From: Gigaspora margarita
Lineage: Eukaryota; Glomeromycota; Glomeromycetes; Diversisporales; Gigasporaceae
Direction: 5' to 3'
NCBI GenBank assembly: GCA_009809945.1
Contig: WTPW01000193.1
Location: 507,360-571,359 of the forward strand
Length of the DNA stretch: 64,000 nucleotides
Position numbers and translations under genes: made by a program
Notes under the pieces: generated by a model
What the model was told of the DNA's origin: nothing
The model's database searches: none
What the model saw: the letters and a program-made list of their open reading frames with translations, nothing else
Shown: piece by piece, positions 23,251 to 34,875 of the stretch
Position numbering within the stretch: position 1 is the first letter of the stretch
Layout of the letters: each line of letters begins with the position of its first letter

Positions 23251-23650
23251 ATGGAAAATATAGAATTGATAGAAGAACAATTTAGCAATTAACGAAAGAT
23301 ATTACTCAGGTTACTGATGCTTTTAACCAACTGGATATTAATAGTTGTCAAAAGTTGGCCAATAAGAATGATTCAGATAATATTTTCTGGCTTGGTTTTG
23401 TTATGAACATGGAATTGGCGTAAAAAAAAACAAGATAAAAAAATAGCTTTTGATTATTATCAAAAATTGACTAACCTGAATAATCCAAACGGAATGTATC
23501 AAGTTGGATATTGTTATTATTAAGGCATTGGGGGTTGAAACGATAAGTATAGTGCATTCGAATATTATTTGAAGTCAGCTTAAGCTAATAATTCTATAAG
23601 AATTCACAAAACTTCTATGCAATACTATAAATCCTTAATGCCATTTGTTA
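23251..23650 (+). pseudogene. Sel1-like repeat protein pseudogene (short)
   Basis: Translation across frames gives the typical Sel1-like repeat vocabulary of Glomeromycotina: an N-terminal MENIELIEEQFS at 23251, an NDSDNIFWLG block, KIAFDYYQKLTNLNNPNGMY, QVGYCYY followed by a stop, then YSAFEYYLKSA. Consensus residues (Gly-Tyr-x-Tyr, Ala-x-x-Tyr-Tyr-x-Lys-Ser-Ala) are visible in two units. At least two frameshifts and three stops interrupt it. Sel1-like repeats form alpha-alpha superhelices for protein-protein contacts. This copy is judged dead. Confidence 0.7.
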
Positions 23651-23734
23651 AAAATTCTATTTTTACTTTAAGATAATTATTAAAAAGTTTACAAGTTCTT
23701 ACATAATTAAACCAATTACCATTAGCTTTCATAA

Positions 23735-24460
23735 TCATAGAGCCAGACTCTTCTCAGGTATAGATTGCTTTTGTTTAGAGAAATCCTCATCATCCGAATC
23801 ATCATTCATTGCAAGATCATTATCAGAACTATTCAACTTTTTGGTGTGATATATTTTTTCCTATTTTAAAAGAAGACTTTGAAATATTGGAAATTAAAAG
23901 AGCATTTGTGCCAAAGTATACTAAACCATAAAAAAAACAACAAAAAAAAATATATGTATATATTGTCCAACCAACGGAGAGGAGGAAATATCAGGGTTAA
24001 CTGATTGTTAGTGTTTTTAATTGATTTTTTTTGCGAGGAGCTTCTTTCTTTTTTCCATAGAGAGAGCGATCTTGTTTTTATTTTTTACTCCCTCTGTATT
24101 CTTTGTGCTACGAACTACGCTAAAATTTATTCTAGATAAATTCTTAGCACCACCTCCTTGAATTAGGGAATTAAAGAATTCTTGAAGGTTATGTCCTTCA
24201 CTAGGAATGACCTCCATTCTGTTTCTTAAAACTACGCGAGCGCATTTTCACAAAGTAGAATTAGGTTTACAAGGGGCTAGACAAATAAAAGAAAAGAATG
24301 ACAATGGCGTCCTATAGCGATATCGCTAAAGGGTTTAAAAAAAAAGAAAAAAAAGAAAAAAAAGTATTTACCAAAAACTTTCGTGCATAGCTGTGTTGTA
24401 GAATGACGAATGGAGTCTTCTGTGTCAAGGCCCAAAGACCAATATACTAAATTCAACAAT
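23735..24460 (-). CDS. Uncharacterised small gene or gene remnant, multi-exon model uncertain
   Basis: Base composition is clearly less AT-rich than the flanks. The clearest coding block is 24217-24017, 66 codons from ATG, beginning MEVIPSEGHNLQEFFNSLIQ and ending with a basic tail (MEKRKKLLAKKIN). The frame stays open upstream as KCARVVLRNR to a TGA near 24255. A second block at 23862-23735, following a plausible splice acceptor TTTTAAAATAG, is acidic (NDDSDDEDFSKQKQS) and ends at TGA 23737-23735. A third open block (DTEDSIRHSTTQLCTKVF) lies near 24370-24440 before GTAAATAC and a long pyrimidine tract. I could not join the blocks into one intact transcript with certainty and do not recognise the protein. 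It may be a real spliced gene or a recently broken one. Confidence 0.35.
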
Positions 24461-25040
24461 TAGCTCGCTATTCTTTTTACTCGAGAACCATAAGTATAAA
24501 ATTTCAACACCACAAATCTGAATTATTTAATAATGAGTTTAACAGTTAAAGATAAGGCTAAATCACAACATGTATATATTAGTTACCCAGGTAATTGATT
24601 CAAATCAGCCTATGACACAAACACGTAAAATCTATACTAATTGTGCAAATATGGGTATGCAATGTGATAAAAAGTATTTTTTATTAAAGAAGGCTCAAAA
24701 GGATGTTTTATGAAACTTTACCTTGTATAGAGAGCGATCTACTTTTATATGTTACATTTTTCTAGATCTGTAAAGTAATACTCAATAAAATATACATTTT
24801 TTGAAGCTTATTTGTGGCAAAATCTTCTCAATAACCTTTTATTCACTCCGTTTTTGTATTTGAAAATAATCTTGGTTGAGAAGTAAAAATCTCTACTGAT
24901 TTTGAGACACCAACTGTTCAACAAGAGATCCATGAAAATGGTCAAATAAACCACTTTTCTATAGTGTAAAGCGAGTAGAATAAAGTTTTAAAAAAATATA
25001 TGTATATATTAATAAAATTCAAACTATCTTATTGTATAAC

Positions 25041-26016
25041 TTATTATCTAAGGTAGATATGCCTAATTTGGCGCAGTTAAGTTCTACGACAAATATCACA
25101 TAATATATAGGTCATAATAAGATGATTTTGGTATCATTCAGTTCATCTCATTGAGACAAATCAAATGGTACCAAAATTACCTGATTATGATCACTTAGTC
25201 AAGAGGTATCACCTTTTAAATTTTATTCAAAAATGTAGCCCTATTTTGGCACAGTGCCTAATTTGACACACTAAAGATCTCTAATGATATCTTGTGAACT
25301 ATTGATCCAAATTACACGATTTTGGTACCATTCGATTCGTCACAATGAGCTGAGTCAGATGGTACTAAAATCATATAATTTCGATTGATAGTTCACAAGA
25401 TATCGTCATTTAGCCAAAATAACCTGTGTAAAGCAACTTTTGAAATTAATATAAAATCGTAGATAACGTTTGACAGACTGGTTCATTTTTAATTATTTTA
25501 CCACCAAAATGACGGCCTTGAAGAGACGATTCCAACGAGCCCAAAATCGTTAAAATCCAATCACGGGGTCGCAAGATCGTTAAGATTTTCTTATCATTTT
25601 TGATGAAAATTAGATTAGTTAAATTAATCAACTTTTATCAAAAATGATACGAAAACCTTAACGATCATCTGATCCTGTGATTAGATTTTAATGATTTTGT
25701 GCTCGTTGGAATTGTCTCTTCAAGGCCGTCATGTCAGTAGTAAAATCGTTAAAAACAGACCAGTCTATCATATTTTATCTACGATTTTATGTTAATTTTC
25801 AAGGATTATATATTCATATGGTATTTGGGTTAAATGATAATATCTTGTGAACTATCCATCAGAATCACGCGATTTTGGTACCATTCGATTCGTCTCGATG
25901 AGACGAATCGAATGGTTCCAAAATCATGTGATTCTGATCAACAGTTCATAAGATATCATTAGTGCGTCAAATTAGGCACTGCGCCAAATTAGGCATATCT
26001 ACCTTATATAATAAAA
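25041..26016. mobile_element. Composite palindromic element with TIR AAGGTAGATATGCCTAATTT
   Basis: The left end AAGGTAGATATGCCTAATTT (25050) is the inverted complement of the right end (AAATTAGGCATATCTACCTT, ending about 26005). Inside are three hairpins of family B (about 25110-25200, 25283-25410, 25828-25968), each centred on GATTCGTCTCNATGAGACGA with arms carrying GGTACCATTCGATT, and one complete family A foldback (25442-25802). Fragments of the outer terminus (CCTAATTTGACACA near 25257) also lie inside. It has no coding capacity. It looks like repeated insertion of related foldbacks into one another. Confidence 0.65.
25442..25802. mobile_element. Foldback, palindrome family A (inside composite)
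   Basis: Arms of about 165 bp, 25442-25610 and 25635-25802, are inverted complements. They contain ATATAAAATCGTAGATAA at the outside, GACGGCCTTGAAGAGAC, AACGAGCCCAAAATCGTT, and ATCATTTTTGATNAAA next to a small central loop. The vocabulary matches the foldbacks at 1809-2226 and 35765-36320. Confidence 0.7.
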
Positions 26017-26059
26017 GATTTTTAAAAATTTATAGTAGATCAATTTTGTATGACATGTC

Positions 26060-26845
26060 AGCTGACTATTAACTTTAATTAAATTTTTTGGAAATATAGA
26101 ACAAGGAATAAAGAAAAATTGGGCTTAAAAATTAAATTAAAATTTCACTAATTTTGCACAAAACAAAAATATAACTTGGCCAAAATCAAATTTTTGCCAA
26201 TTTTAAGATAGCAAGTGTATGTAAAAACATGCCCTAAACAACTTTACTTAGAAGTCAAAAGTAAGGCTACCTTAAAAGTTTTGGGTTTTCAATATAAATC
26301 AACTTTTTTTGTCAAGCTAACCTGCTTTAGGCTTCTAAGTAAACTTGTTTAATAGGTAATTCTATTTATACTAAGATCAAAATATGCTTTTTTGAACCTT
26401 TTACTAAGTAAAAAATAGGTTTAAAGTTGAAAAATTTTTTTTCCAACTTTAATCCTATTTTTCACTTAGTAAAAGGTTCAAGAAAGCGCATTTTGACCTT
26501 AGTGCAAATAGAATTACCTATTAAACAAGTTTACTTAGAAGCCCAAAGCAGGTTAGCTTGACAAAAAAGGGGGTTATATTGAAAACCCAAAACTTTTAAC
26601 TTTAGTACATAAATAGCCCATTTTTATTACAAGGTAGCCTTACTTTTAACTTCTAAGTAAAGTTGTTCAGGGCATGTTTTTACATATATTTGCTATTTTA
26701 AAATTAGCAAATATTTGATTTTAGCCAAGTTATATTTTTGTTTTGTGCAAAATTGGTAAAACTTTAATTCAATTTTTGAGCTCAATTTTTCTTTTCCTCT
26801 CATTCTATATTCTTAAAAATTTAATTTAAAGTTAATAAGTAAGAT
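26060..26845. mobile_element. Large foldback element with arms of about 375 bp
   Basis: The sequence from about 26060 to 26430 reads back as the inverted complement of about 26437-26840, with few mismatches and a tiny loop at AAATTTTTTTTCC. Paired landmarks include ATGCCCTAAACAACTTTACT with AGTAAAGTTGTTCAGGGCAT, GGTAATTCTATTTATACTAA with TTAGTGCAAATAGAATTACC, and the outer TTAACTTTAATTAAATTTTT with its partner at 26815-26840. It has no gene. It could be a foldback transposon or an inverted duplication. Confidence 0.7.
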
Positions 26846-26936
26846 TTAAAAAATCTTAGCTCAAAGCTATATAGTAATTCATATATTTTTTTAAAAATTT
26901 TAATTATAAATAACAATAAAATGAACATGTCCTAGG

Positions 26937-27083
26937 TAGTGTTCTGACCCGGGTAAGTTCACCCGGGTCACCCGCGGGTGGGCGGGTGACCCAGGTGGTC
27001 AACCTGTGGGTGACCCGCAGGTCACCCGTGGGTCAACCTGCAAGTCACCCACATGGGCGACCTGTATGAGTACCAGGAACGTA
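26937..27083. mobile_element. GC-rich word element, word ACCCGGGT
   Basis: A GC-rich island in AT-rich DNA starts TAGTGTTCTGACCCGGGT and is packed with CACCCGCGGGTG, GGTCACCC and GGTGACC words. A degenerate right end may be ACCAGGAACGTA at 27072-27083. Related left ends with the same words occur at 27365 (TAGTGTTCACCCGGGG) and about 29748 (TAGTGTTCACCTGGGTC). The octamer flanks do not match well, so boundaries are uncertain. Confidence 0.5.
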
Positions 27084-27389
27084 GTATGAAGTACGAAGTG
27101 TATGGTTAACAGGCAAACTTTTGTTTACAAAATCTTGAATCTTATCATTTGATGCGCATTAACATCATGCGTATAATGGGTACTTTAATGTCATATGAAT
27201 AACTTTGTGGCTGTGCATATTTTCTAAATTCTGGCACGAGCTGCCTATACCTGTTATGCCTTGCTACTGATACGATAGTTAAATTAGAAATGCTTTGATT
27301 AATAATGATTTGCTTAAATTTGTTGAAATATTATTAAGCTTACCAATTTTATCTATCAATATTCTAGTGTTCACCCGGGGCACCCGGTA

Positions 27390-28470
27390 ACTTATTTATA
27401 TATAGCCAGATAGTAAGATTCGAACTCTGAGCTTATTATCTAGGTTAGGGGCACGATGTCCCAAGGTGGGCTCATGTGGTTTTTAATAGCTATTCATATG
27501 ATACAACTACATGTCAGTTGGCTACTATTAGGTACGTACGTATGTTAGTAAAAAAAACTTGATTTTTAATTATAATCTTATTGTACAAAATAAATTACCA
27601 CTTTATTAATACGTTTATCAATTCACTTCTAGACATAACTACAGTTCTGTATCGGCAATTATCAATTGTAGCGCGAAAATTTCAATTTTTCTTTATTTTT
27701 TTTATATATATATAGGGCCGGGCGCAATAAGGGCATGCTTAAAAAATTTTTTCTGTGCCCCTATTTTACATAGAAAAATAAATTTAAATACTATGCAAAA
27801 AAATNTTCTTTGTTAAACTAGGATTTATATACTATCAGTTTAGCTTTCGCATCTCACAAAAATAAAGTTTACAACTCTACCTACTCTAATTCTATATTAA
27901 TAAGGCTTGTTATATTTATATAATTTATATAATAGGATGATGTTTAATAAAATCATCAAGGATAGTATTTAGTAAATCTTATTTTTTAACACAGTACTGC
28001 GTACATACAAAAGACATGCACCATTTCAGCATTTTAATCTGTATTTGAAATTGGTAAAATTCCTAAAAGAATTTCTGATCTTCACATAGCTGCTAGCGGT
28101 CAACCATAGTAATTAAAATGACCATTATAAAAATTTCGCTGAAAATTCTTTGTACAAAAAAAAAAAAGTGAATTTTAAAATCCTGTCAATTGGCTTTGTA
28201 AAACAAATTAGAATTTACACAGTTAGGGGGCAGATTGCTGCTAAAGTGTATAATTCTCAGTAAAAATCGGTGAAAAATTATTACACGTACTTTTATATAA
28301 TGGATGTTTCTGACAATAAGTAAAAATTATAGTTATTAAAAGAAAATTGCGATCTACTGATCAGATTTCAATAATTCTATTACCAATAACTTTTGCTATA
28401 CAAATTTTATTATGTGATAGGAACACAAAATTTACTTAGTATAATAAAACTTCTTATTATAAATGAGCCA
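27390..28470. other. AT-rich spacer, no gene seen
   Basis: It contains an undetermined base at 27805 and a short GC-rich TATAGGGCCGGGCGCAATAA near 27712 that could be a stray transposon end. I see no open frame with recognisable content, RNA gene or clear repeat. Confidence 0.4.
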
Positions 28471-28479
28471 TATTCCAGC

Positions 28480-29675
28480 TAGTGATACAAATCGAAACTC
28501 GAATTAATCGATTAGTCAATTTGAATTTTACAGACCTGATTAATTAACTGATCATATATCAGCCCGGGTAATCCAGGTTGGGATTTTTGTGACGGGTCAA
28601 AACCAAACATGCCGTCAAAACGAAACCTACCCGAAACTAATTTTGGAACAGTTCTAATCCGAAACTAGTTTCAGATTTTTTAAAAAAACCGAAACTCCGA
28701 AACCCGAAACCCCAAAACTATAATCTGAAACCCAGACCTATAATCCGTAACTCAAAAATATAATATTGAAGCTTATAAATTTATTATAAAGTTGCCTTAT
28801 TTTTTAAAGAACCCAAAATGTAAAATTATTTTTGAATAAATTATAAACTTTATTTTTAATATCATACCGTTATTACAACTGATTGCAAAATTCTAGGAAT
28901 AGAAAAAATTGCCAATGATGAATTGATAAGTATTTTATGTCTTTTGATACCAACAATTTATTTAATTCTGCAGTAACCTATCAATTCTATCATTAGTAGA
29001 TATGGACGTACTAATTACTTATTATTACTTGATATTGTACCNAGTTTTTACGTAATTAAGTAAAAAAAAACTGATGCTTGCAAAAGCAACATTGATTATC
29101 AGAATATAAACTTTGGAATTATACCTTTCATGTTGCACTTATGAATCATAACAACCAAAATGACTGCACCTATGCAATAAATTGTTGGATGCATTGAATT
29201 CTTTAAGAAGATATATAACATACATCAGTGCGAATAATGTATATTGAAGAGATACAGAGCATACATCAGTGCATTTGATGTATAATTGAAAGTGATATAT
29301 AATACATTAATGCAATCAATGTATATGGAAGTTGGGGTAGTTTTTGGTGGTCAGGTGAGGTTTCAGTTAAGATGAGGTTTGGGTTTCGGGTGAGGTTTCG
29401 AGTTTCGGATAAGGTTTCAGAAGATATAATCTGAAGCTCGAAACTTCAGATTTGGCACTAAAGGATATCAGCACCAACTTTGGAGAAAATAAACAAATAA
29501 GTTATTGATGTTTGGCAGTTTCGGGGTTTCAGTTGAGGTTTCAGGTTTCGGTCGAGGTTTCAGGTTTCGGGTGAGGTTTCGAGTTTTGGATAAGGTTTTG
29601 GAAGCTATAATCCGAAACCTGAAACTTTCGGTATAACCAAAAAAGGTTTCAGTGCCATCTTTGGTTTGAACACTA
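28480..29675. mobile_element. Nested word elements: TTAATCGATTA fragment and GAAACC element
   Basis: At 28480 TAGTGATACAAATCGAAACT and TTAATCGATTAGTC mark a left-end fragment of the 48954-type element. From about 28600 to 28760 and 29340 to 29675 the words CCGAAACC and GGTTTCGGG are repeated dozens of times in both orientations. Right ends of hAT type are visible at 29460 (complement TAGTGCCAAATCTGAAG) and 29675 (complement TAGTGTTCAAACCAAAG), suggesting two related elements one inside the other. Left ends are not resolved. An N is at 29042. The interior 28780-29330 has no gene. Confidence 0.5.
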
Positions 29676-29767
29676 TACCTAGTATTTACCTGGGTCACTC
29701 AGGTGACTCACCCGCAGGTGACCTGTAGCAGAATTTTTCTATTATCTAGTGTTCACCTGGGTCACCC
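29676..29767. mobile_element. ACCCGGGT word-element remnant
   Basis: CTAGTATTTACCTGGGTCAC and, 70 bases on, CTAGTGTTCACCTGGGTCAC flank GACTCACCCGCAGGTGACC. These are two left-end-like sequences of the 26937-type element, directly abutting the GAAACC element on the left and the retroposon on the right. Confidence 0.45.
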
Positions 29768-30545
29768 GGGTGAGGAAGTAGCAAAGATCTTCAATAGTGC
29801 TAACTATAATTGGAAGATCAGAAACTGGAGCTAGAGAACTGGACAACAAGATCCTTAAGGAGAGGGTCCACCAACCTGGTCGCCAGAGTCGCACTGAAGG
29901 AAAAGAACATGTGTTTCTGCAACATGTACCAAGGGGAGAGAGTCCATTTAGCACTTAAAACCAGGCTGACGACCCTTCCAGGCTAACTGGTTTGGAAGTT
30001 TGGGGATACTGAGGAAGGACCGAAAGGAAGGTTGTGGTGGATATCAGGATTGGAGTAAACCTCACAAAGGCAAAAGTAGGTAATAGTAGGGGTTTAATGG
30101 TTAGCTCTGACTCCAAGTATATAGGTAAAGCTGTAGTGTAAGTTACCAAAGTATAGGTAATACCTGTGTGGGACAGGAACTGCTTTACCAAGTGTTTCAC
30201 AAGAATAAATTAGTTCTAAAGGGATTTCGCATAGTATCCGGGACTGGTCTCAATTGACTTATATATCAGAGGACTGTACCAGTGATACAAGTAGGATTGG
30301 CAGGTGAAGTAGGGACCAGAGGGTTTAAATAGACAATACTGGTATGCAGGTTGCAGGTATTGCAGCTAGTGTGGAACCTTCGGGTAGCTACTTAAATAAG
30401 CAACCAAAAGTTGCAGGTGTGGCTAGTTGTACCCTTATTAATGTAACAAATGTCAGGTATTCAAAGAGGCACACTTGATCCGGTTGCTTGAATAAAAGCC
30501 TTTTCCCAGAGTAGAAACTTTGACACAAAAAAAAAAAAAAAAAAC
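29768..30545 (+). mobile_element. 5'-truncated retroposon with poly(A) tail
   Basis: From about 29768 the sequence matches the body of the 46446-45194 retroposon (GAAGTAGCAAAGATCTT, AACATGTACCAAGGGGAG, AACTGGTTTGGAAGTTTGG), and from about 30310 the 3' half of the 16709-17414 element. It ends in an A19 tract at about 30526-30544. The tRNA-like head is missing. Coding blocks homologous to the 118-codon frame of the 45-kb copy are present but broken by indels and stops. Confidence 0.7.
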
Positions 30546-30548
30546 AAA

Positions 30549-31685
30549 TCAGAAAATATAAAAAAAATAAAAAATAAACTGTTTGTATAAAGTAATATGG
30601 CTTTGAAAATATGCAATTATTTTGCTTTCTTCACTTGATTCTTCTCTAGTTTGCAAAAGCCTGGTATAAAAGTAGATCATTAGATGCAATGAAGTGAGAG
30701 CTTTTGTCAAAATGCATCTGTGAAGAGCTAGTTCATTATGAAAGTAATAATAAAAATCAGAAAAACTAGTTCATAAATAGGTAGATCATATTAATTTGAT
30801 ATTTTTTTATAAAAAATAGAGTTTTTTTATTTACTAGCATTTATCCATAGAGACTATTTTTTTAAAAACAGTTACCTTAAGAACACTATGCTGCCTTGGT
30901 TCTTTGGTCTTTTAAATTTCAAAAATCTAATACACTTACTATTTATATACACAAAAGAATATAAGAGTATATTTTGTGGGTTCCTTTTCTATAATTATTG
31001 TGATATTTCTGTTAATATTGAACTTTGGAGTTTTTTATATATTTTATATTGCAATAGTTTTTTTTTACATTTTTATATAGAACTTTTTATAATACAAATA
31101 AAAAATATTTTATTCATCATCACAAAATTCAAATTAATCCATGAAATTACTTCAAATAGTTTACAACAAACCTTATTCTACCACAAAGTTTATATTATCC
31201 TACAACAAAAAATTGTTGTCTCTGCCCTACAACAATCTTTGAAAATGTTAGTCCTTTCACCTGAAAGTAAAAATCACAATAAGAAAAGGTATTGGCTAGT
31301 GCATTTTATAAGAATACCATGTTAACTTCATCATGCTTTACAACATTTTTGTATGTAAATAGGTTGATTATCATTATTAGTTTTAACAATAATAAAAATA
31401 AAAATACTTAATTAGTTTATTATTTATTTATTATATTGATCATATAGTGACTTAATTGATTAATGTAGAGCAGAATGTTTCAATAACAAATTTATAGAAT
31501 AAATTAAAAATAAACAATATTTAACTGTGTATTCAAGATTATTTTCTTAAAATTAACTATATACAATTTTTTTAATTATATCTTAATTTGAATAAATCTT
31601 TCTTTTTTTATTTTGTTAATACTAGGTTCTGATCCAACACATCTAAATTCTACTATTTCTAGTTTTGATAGCTTTAGTTTTGACT
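30549..31685. other. AT-rich spacer with spurious long frame
   Basis: A frame of 145 codons (about 30888-31325) has a Phe/Ile/Tyr-rich composition typical of random AT-rich DNA and repeats CTACAACAA near its end. I do not treat it as a gene. Nothing else is recognisable. Confidence 0.4.
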
Positions 31686-31687
31686 TG

Positions 31688-31845
31688 ACTAAAAATTACT
31701 TGTCTAAAAACTATTCATCTAAAAAACTACTTGTCTAAATAAACTACTTGTCTAAAAAACTATTTATCTAAAAAATATAAAAACTGCTTTGCTTAAAAAC
31801 CTATACATCTAAAAAATTACTTATCTAAAAAACTAGCTTTGTTAA
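31688..31845 (+). repeat. Minisatellite, 17-18-bp unit
   Basis: About eight copies of a unit close to CTACTTGTCTAAAAAA follow one another with small changes. No gene is adjacent. Confidence 0.65.
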
Positions 31846-32344
31846 TAATAGTTCTTTTCAACCTGTTTAAATTCTAATAATAATTATTCAAATATACTAA
31901 TTTAATTCATAACTACTAAACACCTTACGGTTACCATAAATTTGTTTAATATCTAGCAATTTATGTGGCAGATTAAAATGAAATCCAAATTAAAATAAAA
32001 TTATAGTATAAAATCTCAAAAACTAAATTTTTTTGAAGTGCATTTTTTAGGTTTGGATTTAGAGATAGGGTTTAGTTTTAAAAAAAGTTATAATAAACAA
32101 GTATTAGTTGGTTTTGAAGGTTAGCAGATTAAGTGAAAATATAAATTTCATTTTAAATTATGATTTGTAACAATTTATAATTGTCAAAGGTTTAGTAAGT
32201 TGAACTTTTAAAAAAAAAGTTTTTAAAGCAAAATAAGACAAATATTATATATATAATAATGAAATAAAACACCTATTTTGTAGGCATAATTCTTTTCAGC
32301 TTTATTATTTTTCTGCTTTAAACTTAGAAAATTGAAGAGTGCTT

Positions 32345-32520
32345 ACAAAAATAAATTGATCCACTTGTAAACAAAATCACAATGTGGGACATTATTGCGA
32401 GTCACCAGACTTTCTGTATGATAGCAAATTATAAACAAAATGGTATTTTAAGTAACCTGATAATCTGCATCGATATCTTTGTTCTGTGAATTTTTTGCTC
32501 AATATTGTGTCCAGCTCTAT
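32345..32520 (+). repeat. Dispersed repeat, copy 1 (partner 38570-38725)
   Basis: The sequence GTGGGACATTATTGCGAGTC, followed by ACCAGACTTTCTGTATGATA and AATATTGTGTCCAGC, recurs at 38570-38725 in the same order and orientation at about 85% identity by eye. Its nature (solo LTR, SINE or MITE) is not determined. Confidence 0.55.
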
Positions 32521-32659
32521 TGCAAGAACAAGCCAGATTTTTTAGCAAGAAAGAAGGATAATTTTTCAAGTCTTTAGGAAATTTTCAATATTAAATTACC
32601 AAATGAAAGTTGTTATATTGTTTTGGACAACTCCAAAAAAAATATATTTTTTTTTCGTT

Positions 32660-34430
32660 CTTCATAATAATTTTCTGGGACCAGAAGAAGAAAAATTAAG
32701 GGCTAATGCATAGTGCAAAAACATAAATTGACCTTTTTGGATCTCAGTAAAGATGTATTTTGCAAAAATTCTAACAAAATGTTGATATTGGATGTGAAGA
32801 AAATTGGAGTTAAAAAGGGATGAGTATAAAGCATTCATTCATGCTCAAATCTGCAGATATGAGTAATGCAATGGAGATAAAGCCAGTTAGTGTCTCTTAT
32901 TATAATAAAATTGGAGTTAAAAAAGAAGGATACAAGGTATTTGTTCATTATCAAAAATCTGTGATTTTATGCAATGCTAAAAATTTTGATCTTTATGATA
33001 ATTTTCTGGAACCAGAGAGAGGAAAAGAACACTAGGCTGATCTCTCTGGGTCTTGGTAAAAATAATTCTGTAGTGAAGTAGAAAGAAGCATTAGAAGATG
33101 CATGTTACAAGAATGTTGCAATAATGATAGGAAATACTAACGAAACATAGGATGTTGGATATTGTAATGTAAAGAAAGTTGAAGTTAAAAAGAAGGAACA
33201 TAAAGCATTTATTTATGATCAAACTGGCAGATATGGGTAGAGCTGTTGGAATAAAAGCTGTTGGTGTTTGTTTTTAATAATGAGATTGGAGTTAAAAAAG
33301 AAAGACACAAATTATTTGTTAGTACCAAGAGCCTGCAGATATGTTTTATGCTAAAAATTTTGATTTTCTGATAATTTTTTTGGACTAGAAGGAGAAAAAG
33401 AAATCTTATGCTGACCCTCTGGATCTTGGTAAAAATTGTCTTGTAGCAAAATAGAAAAAAAAAGAGCATTAGCAAATGTATGTTGTAAAAAATGCTACAA
33501 TAATAATGGAAAATACTGATAGAATATATGATATTGGACATTGTGATATAAAGAAAATTGGAATTAAAAAGAAGGCACATAAAGTGTTCATTTATAATCT
33601 AAATCTGCAAATATAAATAATGCTGTTAAAGCAAAATTCTGTTCATTATGATAATTTTTGGACCAGGTAGAGAAAAAGCAGACCAGATATATTTCACAAA
33701 AGCATTATTTGACCTCACTGGATCTTGGTAAAATAATCTTGGGATAAAGTAAAAAAGGCATTAGCAAATAGATTTTGCAAGAATGTTACAATAATGATAA
33801 AAAATATGGATGAACGTATAATGTTGAACATTGTAACAAGGTATTCATTTGCAATTAAAATCTGCAGATATGGATAATTTTATTAGAAATGAAGCCGTAT
33901 CTGTTATCAATAGAATTGAAGTAGAAAAAAAAGATACGAGGCTTTGGTTTATTACTAAAAAATCAGCAAATACGTGTTTATACTAGAAATTTGATATTTA
34001 CAATAATTTCTGGAACCAGAGAGAGAAAAGGCAAGAGCAGATAGCCTCTCTAATTCTGGTAAAATAGTAGTAACAATATAGGGAAGTATTAGCAGATGTA
34101 CTTTGCAATAATGTTATGAAATATATAATATGGAATATTGAGAGGAAAGGAAGTTGGAGTTGAAAAGAATAAACATAAAGCATCTATTTATGATCAAAAT
34201 CAGCAGATATGGGTAATGTTGGGAATAAAAGCTATAGTGTCTGTTACCATAATGGAATTAGAGTTGAGAAAGATAGATACAAGGCATTTGTTTGTTACCA
34301 AAAGTCTGCTAAAGTTGGTAATAGTAATTGAAATAGGGTTAGAGTACCAAAAATAGATGATAAGCCAATTATCAGAATAGGAAAAGATGAACTCACAACA
34401 GAATCAGAAATTGGCTAGAAAGTTGAAAAC
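32660..34430 (+). pseudogene. Sel1-like repeat pseudogene of five 340-bp modules
   Basis: A module of about 340 bp recurs about five times, with starts near 32675, 33005, 33378, 33655 and 34008 marked by TCTGGAACCAGAGAGAG variants. Each module encodes, across frames, a linker (LEPEREK-like, then ADLSGSG-like) and two Sel1-like units; examples are KKVEVKKKEHKAFIYDQ near 33180 and CYHNGIRVEKDRYKAFVCYQ near 34240. Sel1 repeats serve as protein-interaction scaffolds. Here every module has stops and frameshifts, and the longest open piece is about 70 codons. It is called a pseudogene of a modular Sel1 protein; the family is expanded in Glomeromycotina. Confidence 0.65.
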
Positions 34431-34875
34431 ATATTGTGGTATCAGATACAGAAATCCAAGTAATACAATATGGATTTAGGACTTTTGTATCATCTGATAT
34501 ACATCAAAGAAGAAATTAATAGTGTTATACCATATGTAGGAGATGGCTAAAGCCTGGTTTGTTTATATGATATTGATTATTTAATTAAAATTAGAGTAAG
34601 AGATAGTTTGGGGTTAGGGTTGGGCAAGTCTTATATGTAAAATTGTTTTTTAAACATTTTTTATTAGTGCCCTGAAACAGGTTTAGACACTTGTTTCTTG
34701 TATTTTTTGTGTTTTTCACTTTTTTCTTTGTTTTTGTCTCATCGGGCAGATCTGGGAAAGTAAAATATTTATGACTTGATTGGCCATTGGTCACATGACC
34801 AAACCTGACTTTAGATGATCCCTATATGTAGCACTAGAAGTTAAATAGGTAAATAGTTTGTACAAATGGCTGATA

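Noticed and set aside
30888..31325. 145-codon open frame as a membrane protein gene
   Set aside because: Phe/Ile/Tyr-rich composition follows from AT-rich DNA. There is no signal peptide logic, no homologue recognised, and the end overlaps CTACAACAA repeats.
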